A stretch of 32,088 nt of DNA from Streptomyces sp. AV19 (GTDB lineage: Bacteria; Actinomycetota; Actinomycetes; Streptomycetales; Streptomycetaceae): contig NZ_JAEAMR010000010.1 of the NCBI RefSeq assembly GCF_015999245.1, positions 202,305-234,392 on the forward strand, read 5' to 3'. The first letter of the stretch is position 1, and every line of letters begins with the position of its first letter. The notes under the pieces are model-generated. The model saw nothing but the letters and a program-made list of their open reading frames with translations. It had not been told where the DNA came from and did no database searches. Of this stretch, positions 29,714 to 32,088 are shown piece after piece. The translations under genes were made by a program, and so were the position numbers.

Positions 29714-29928
29714 TCGTTCAGCAACTCCCGCTTCGCGCGCATGAACCCGCTCTTCTTGATCCCGAGTCGGCGCGCGATCTCCGAGAGCGGTGGTACCGCC
29801 GCCCCGCGGAGCCGTCGGAGCACCCACAGGAGAAGGTTGCGGGCGTCCGAGCCGAGGCGGGGGTTGTCGATGACGTCGTTCGGAACCTGCGTGAAACGGC
29901 TTTTGAGCGCGCTAACATGCACGAGCAT
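29714..29928 (-). pseudogene. HTH protein gene truncated at its 3' end
   Basis: From the ATG at 29928 (AGAGGA about 10 bases before) the frame reads MLVHVSALKSRFTQVPNDVIDNPRLGSDARNLLLWVLRRLRG, PPLSEIARRLGIKKSGFMRAKRELLNEG. It is clearly a paralogue of the gene at 30099-30365 (LVHV, DPRLGS, and IARxxGIKKSxFxRAKREL). Homology ends at 29714; the frame then runs through antisense amidase sequence to a stop at 29683, adding STASIRRR. The HTH lies at about 45-75. The gene is broken at the joint with the amidase fragment. Confidence 0.8.
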
Positions 29929-30034
29929 TTGTTGGGAGTCCTCTGTCTTCCCTGCGGGTGTAGACCCCCTTCGCCGGTTGCCGCCGGCGTCGGGGGTCGC
30001 TTCGCGTTCCGGTGCGGAGCAACCCGATGAGCGC

Positions 30035-30040
30035 ACCGTA
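30035..30040 (-). promoter_or_regulatory. TACGGT -10 box before the truncated HTH gene
   Basis: TACGGTGCGC on the minus strand is identical to the -10 region of the paralogue at 30373-30378. In both cases it follows a stop codon and a CCCACAAGGG-x-GTT block. It supports duplication of promoter plus gene. Confidence 0.45.
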
Positions 30041-30098
30041 GCTGCGCCGGATGCCCGGAAGCTCCTTCAAGGGCGCATAACCCCCTTGTGGGTGACGG

Positions 30099-30365
30099 TT
30101 ACTCCTGGAGGTAACCCGCCTTGGTCAACTCCCGCTTGGCACGCAGGAAGCGGGACTTCCTGATCCCGGCCTGGCGTGCCACCTCCTCGATGGACAAATC
30201 CGAGCCTTCGGGCTCCGACAGCAGCCACAAGGCCAGGTGGACGGCTTCCGAGCCGAGGCGGGGGTCGGTGATGAGCTCGTGCGGAACGAGCGTGACGTCG
30301 CTGCCGAGGGGCGCGACATGTACGAGCAAGGTGCAGTCGCCTTCGTTCTTCTCCCGGTGTCCCAT
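30099..30365 (-). CDS. Small helix-turn-helix protein
   Basis: An 88-residue protein: MGHREKNEGDCT, then LLVHVAPLGSDVTLVPHELITDPRLGSEAVHLALWLLSEPEGSDLSIEEVARQAGIRKSRFLRAKRELTKAGYLQE. The HTH at about 58-83 has the form of winged-helix DNA-binding proteins found in Streptomyces mobile and regulatory loci. In longer relatives the sequence goes on after AGYL with a tryptophan-rich wing, so this copy may be shortened. The ATG at 30365 lies 7 bases after TACGGT and would be leaderless. A TTG at 30329, matching the start of its paralogue and preceded by GAAGG, is the alternative. Function is unknown. Confidence 0.7.
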   Translation of the reverse strand: MGHREKNEGDCTLLVHVAPLGSDVTLVPHELITDPRLGSEAVHLALWLLSEPEGSDLSIEEVARQAGIRKSRFLRAKRELTKAGYLQE

Positions 30366-30372
30366 TTTGCGC

Positions 30373-30378
30373 ACCGTA
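30373..30378 (-). promoter_or_regulatory. TACGGT -10 box of the HTH gene
   Basis: TACGGT on the minus strand, 7 bases before the ATG at 30365. It is the second copy of the duplicated promoter element. Confidence 0.45.
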
Positions 30379-30429
30379 GTCCGCGCGGGCGGCGGCGGAT
30401 CCCCCTTTGGGGTGCAACACCCTTGTGGG

Positions 30430-30573
30430 TTATGTTCCGTGCGCATCGCGCAGATGGCGCCCCATAATCGTCGTCAGCTCCTCGGCCTGCTCGCGGTCGC
30501 CCGCGCGCCAGGCGCGGTAGTAGCGCTCCTTGATCTTCCTGCACTCCGCGCAGGGGCGCCGCTGCTCGCTCAC
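30430..30573 (-). CDS. 47-aa CxxC protein
   Basis: A small basic protein, MSEQRRPCAECRKIKERYYR then AWRAGDREQAEELTTIMGRH and LRDAHGT. C8 and C11 form one CXXC knuckle, and H40 and H45 near the end could complete a zinc site. The rest is one or two helices. The GTG at 30573 overlaps the stop of the frameshifted gene upstream (GTGA), which supports the frame. The stop (TAA, 30430-30432) is followed at once by a CCCACAAGGG block. Small proteins like this are often found near XRE/DUF397 pairs in streptomycetes as far as I recall; no function is known to me. Confidence 0.65.
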   Translation of the reverse strand: MSEQRRPCAECRKIKERYYRAWRAGDREQAEELTTIMGRHLRDAHGT

Positions 30574-30841
30574 CCGAACTGCCCCTGACGGCTACGGGCG
30601 TTGGCCGCCGCGACTCCGGCCCGCATGGTCTCCGGCCGCACCGCCTTGTACGTACGCAAGGCGGCTGCCATGAGCCGGGCTTCGCCCTCGCTGAGCGGAT
30701 CGAGGACGGACACGCGTCGCGCATCGGGGGCTCCGGCGTCACGTGCACGGTCAGCCCGTGGGCTTTGAACGCGTCGTGCAGCTCGACGGCCAGCCGAGCT
30801 GCGATCTCCCGGAGGGCGATGAGATCGGGGTTTCTGGGCAT
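30570..30841 (-). pseudogene. Small gene broken by a frameshift in a C5 run
   Basis: From the ATG at 30841 (GAGG 7 to 8 bases before) the frame reads MPRNPDLIALREIAARLAVE and LHDAFKAHGLTVHVTPEPP. At the C5 run (G5 at 30726-30730 on the plus strand) the sensible reading moves to another frame: DARRVSVLDPLSEGEARLMAAALRTYKAVRPETMRAGVAAANARSRQGQFG, ending at 30570. One added base would rebuild a protein of about 90 residues. The stop overlaps the GTG of the 47-aa gene. It may be a true mutation, a sequencing error in a homopolymer, or programmed slippage. Confidence 0.65.
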
Positions 30842-30955
30842 GGGGGTACCTCGGTGGGGGCCGGGGTCGCTCCGTTTTCGTTTCCGTATCCAGCATCGGG
30901 CAGTGGCGCTACGCTCACCAGCGGAATCGTTTTCGGCGACGTGGAACGTAAATGG
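30842..30955. promoter_or_regulatory. Divergent promoter region of the XRE locus
   Basis: A 114-base gap between divergent genes. TACGCT at 30910-30915 is a candidate -10 box for the XRE gene. The word CGTTTTCG occurs twice in the same direction (30873-30880 and 30928-30935) and could be a binding site. On the minus strand GATACG near 30886-30891 may be the -10 box of the small-gene operon. All of this is by eye. Confidence 0.35.
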
Positions 30956-31801
30956 GTGGCAACGGTGCCTGCCCCTAAGGGACTTGACCCGTCGGCGTCC
31001 CTGGCGGCCCTGTACGGGGCGAAGCTGCGGAAGCTTCGGATTCGGGCGGGCTGGACGCAGCGGGAACTTGGGGACAAGGTCCCCATTGCGCACAGCCGGA
31101 TCGCTCAGTTCGAACTGGGCAAAGAGGTGCCGCATCCGAAGGTTTCGGATCGGCTGGACGAATTGCTCGGCGCGGGCGGGGACCTGAAGGATCTACGGGA
31201 GGCCATCGAAAAGGCCCCATATGTCGACTGGGCGGTGAAGTACATCGAGTACGAGGCGAAGGCAATCGCCATGCACAAATACCTGTCGCAGAGCATTCCT
31301 GGGCTGTTGCAGATCGAGGCGTATGCCCGGGAGGTCATTGGGCATGCGCAGCCCTGGCTCACGGCGGTAGAGATCGATCTGAAGGTTGCGGCGAGACTCG
31401 ACCGACAGAAGCTCCTGGCGCGATCCGACCCGCCACTCCTGTGGGCGGTACTTGACGAGGCAGTGCTGCGACGCCCGGTGGGTGGCCCTGCCGTGATGAG
31501 GGAGCAACTCCTGCGTGTTCTGGAAGCGGCGCGGAAGCCCAAGGTTGAGGTGCAGGTTCTGCCTTTCTCCGCCGGAGGCCATGCCTCGATGGGCGGCTCG
31601 TTGACCATGCTGTCCTTCAAAGCTCGCCCTGACGTGGCGTATCTGGAAGGCGGAGCCCTCGGCGAGCTTGTGCGGGACCGCGCCACTGTGGCGAGGCACT
31701 CCCACTGGTATCACTCGGTACACGCGATGGCGCTGCCCATGGGCCCTTCGGTGAAACTGATCGAACAACTGGCAGAGGACTACGGCAAATGTGCCTCTTG
31801 A
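30956..31801 (+). CDS. XRE-family regulator with DUF5753 domain
   Basis: A 281-residue DNA-binding protein of the Streptomyces XRE/DUF5753 type. The HTH at about 22-60 reads LRKLRIRAGWTQRELGDKVPIAHSRIAQFELGKEVP. The DUF5753 part follows (YIEYEAKAIAMHKYLSQSIPGLLQIEAYAREVI, then PPLLWAVLDEAVLRRPVGG, VEVQVLPFSAGGHASMGGSLTMLSF, and DVAYLEGGALGEL). The GTG at 30956 (VATVPAPKGLDPSASLAALYG) was chosen by likeness to family starts; a GTG at 30941 is also in frame. Such regulators pair with a DUF397 protein encoded next, as here. The pairs (Scr1/Scr2 in S. coelicolor, as I recall) influence antibiotic production. Confidence 0.9.
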   Translation: MATVPAPKGLDPSASLAALYGAKLRKLRIRAGWTQRELGDKVPIAHSRIAQFELGKEVPHPKVSDRLDELLGAGGDLKDLREAIEKAPYVDWAVKYIEYEAKAIAMHKYLSQSIPGLLQIEAYAREVIGHAQPWLTAVEIDLKVAARLDRQKLLARSDPPLLWAVLDEAVLRRPVGGPAVMREQLLRVLEAARKPKVEVQVLPFSAGGHASMGGSLTMLSFKARPDVAYLEGGALGELVRDRATVARHSHWYHSVHAMALPMGPSVKLIEQLAEDYGKCAS

Positions 31802-32031
31802 GCAACCCCGCATGGCGGAAGTCCGCGTACAGCGACGGGGGCGGGGACTGCGTCGAGATGTCCGACGAAATACGCGACGTCGCGTCCATAAGAGACGCCA
31901 AGCGCCCTCGTCGCAGAGCCCTCCAATTCCCAACCCCCGCCTGGACCTCCTTCACCGCGGCCCTCGCCGAGCATCGTCTCGCCGCATGGTGGAGCGCCAC
32001 GGACGGCACCCCCAAGGGCGGGACGCATTGA
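31789..32031 (+). CDS. DUF397 protein, partner of the XRE regulator
   Basis: An 80-residue protein with the DUF397 signature WRKSAYSDGGGDCVEM at 9-24 and the usual second half (VASIRDAKRPRRRALQFPTPAWTSFTAAL). The conserved tryptophan, the serine pair region and the cysteine are present. The ATG at 31789 lies inside the XRE gene, a 13-base overlap, so the two are coupled. After residue 60 the tail (EHRLAAWWSATDGTPKGGTH) is longer than in typical family members and looks unrelated. The remaining 57 bases of the window hold nothing recognisable. Confidence 0.9.
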   Translation: MCLLSNPAWRKSAYSDGGGDCVEMSDEIRDVASIRDAKRPRRRALQFPTPAWTSFTAALAEHRLAAWWSATDGTPKGGTH

Positions 32032-32088
32032 GCTAGTGTCGCGTGATCCCGCCTATGTCACTTCGAGTTGTTCGCGACGAGTTTCCTG

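Overview
The window is chromosomal DNA of a Streptomyces-type actinobacterium. The evidence is very high G+C with strong third-position bias, frequent GTG starts, many genes that appear to start without a leader, a suf operon headed by sufR, an actinobacterial-type DapD, and an XRE/DUF397 gene pair.

Layout. 1-3.6 kb: a homopolymer tract at the left edge, a small conserved gene, then on the minus strand heme A synthase (ctaA) and an ABC-2 exporter (permease and ATPase). 3.6-10.3 kb: a compact plus-strand Fe-S assembly operon, sufR-sufB-sufD-Rieske-sufC-sufS-sufU-sufT, mostly with overlapping stop and start codons. A SufR-type operator lies on the promoter and start codon of sufR. The operon encodes the SufBCD scaffold, the sulfur donor pair SufS/SufU, the maturation factor SufT, a Rieske ferredoxin and the Fe-S-sensing repressor. 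10.3-17 kb: an accessory segment. It holds the 3' stub of an agmatine deiminase gene abutting a decayed tnpB element, a minus-strand cluster (secreted subtilisin-like protease; TetR regulator, membrane protein, FAD monooxygenase), and a plus-strand SMR efflux gene with its own TetR regulator. 17-20 kb: dapD, then an unrecognised pair (48-aa peptide plus cysteine-rich protein), a degenerate ~18-bp repeat, and a DapA-family gene. 20-24.3 kb: a secreted ExeM/NucH-type nuclease, a 520-aa acidic protein, and a GC-rich stretch of 3'-end repeats. 24.3-28.7 kb: a small secreted four-cysteine protein, a membrane-anchored protein with a histidine kinase, a tail-to-tail NarL-type response regulator, and a COG3044-type ABC-class ATPase. 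28.7-32 kb: a decayed patchwork with an MBL-sulfatase fragment, a small conserved gene, a secreted-amidase 5' fragment fused to a truncated HTH gene, an intact HTH paralogue, a 47-aa CxxC protein, a frameshifted small gene, and a divergent XRE(DUF5753)/DUF397 pair.

The best-supported functional unit is the suf operon with its autoregulatory operator. The most open questions are the peptide/cysteine-rich pair at 18.2-19.0 kb, the tandem HTH duplication unit at 29.7-30.6 kb, and the tnpB element whose stop codon sits in its terminal hairpin. All functions are inferred by reading the sequence; no database search was run.
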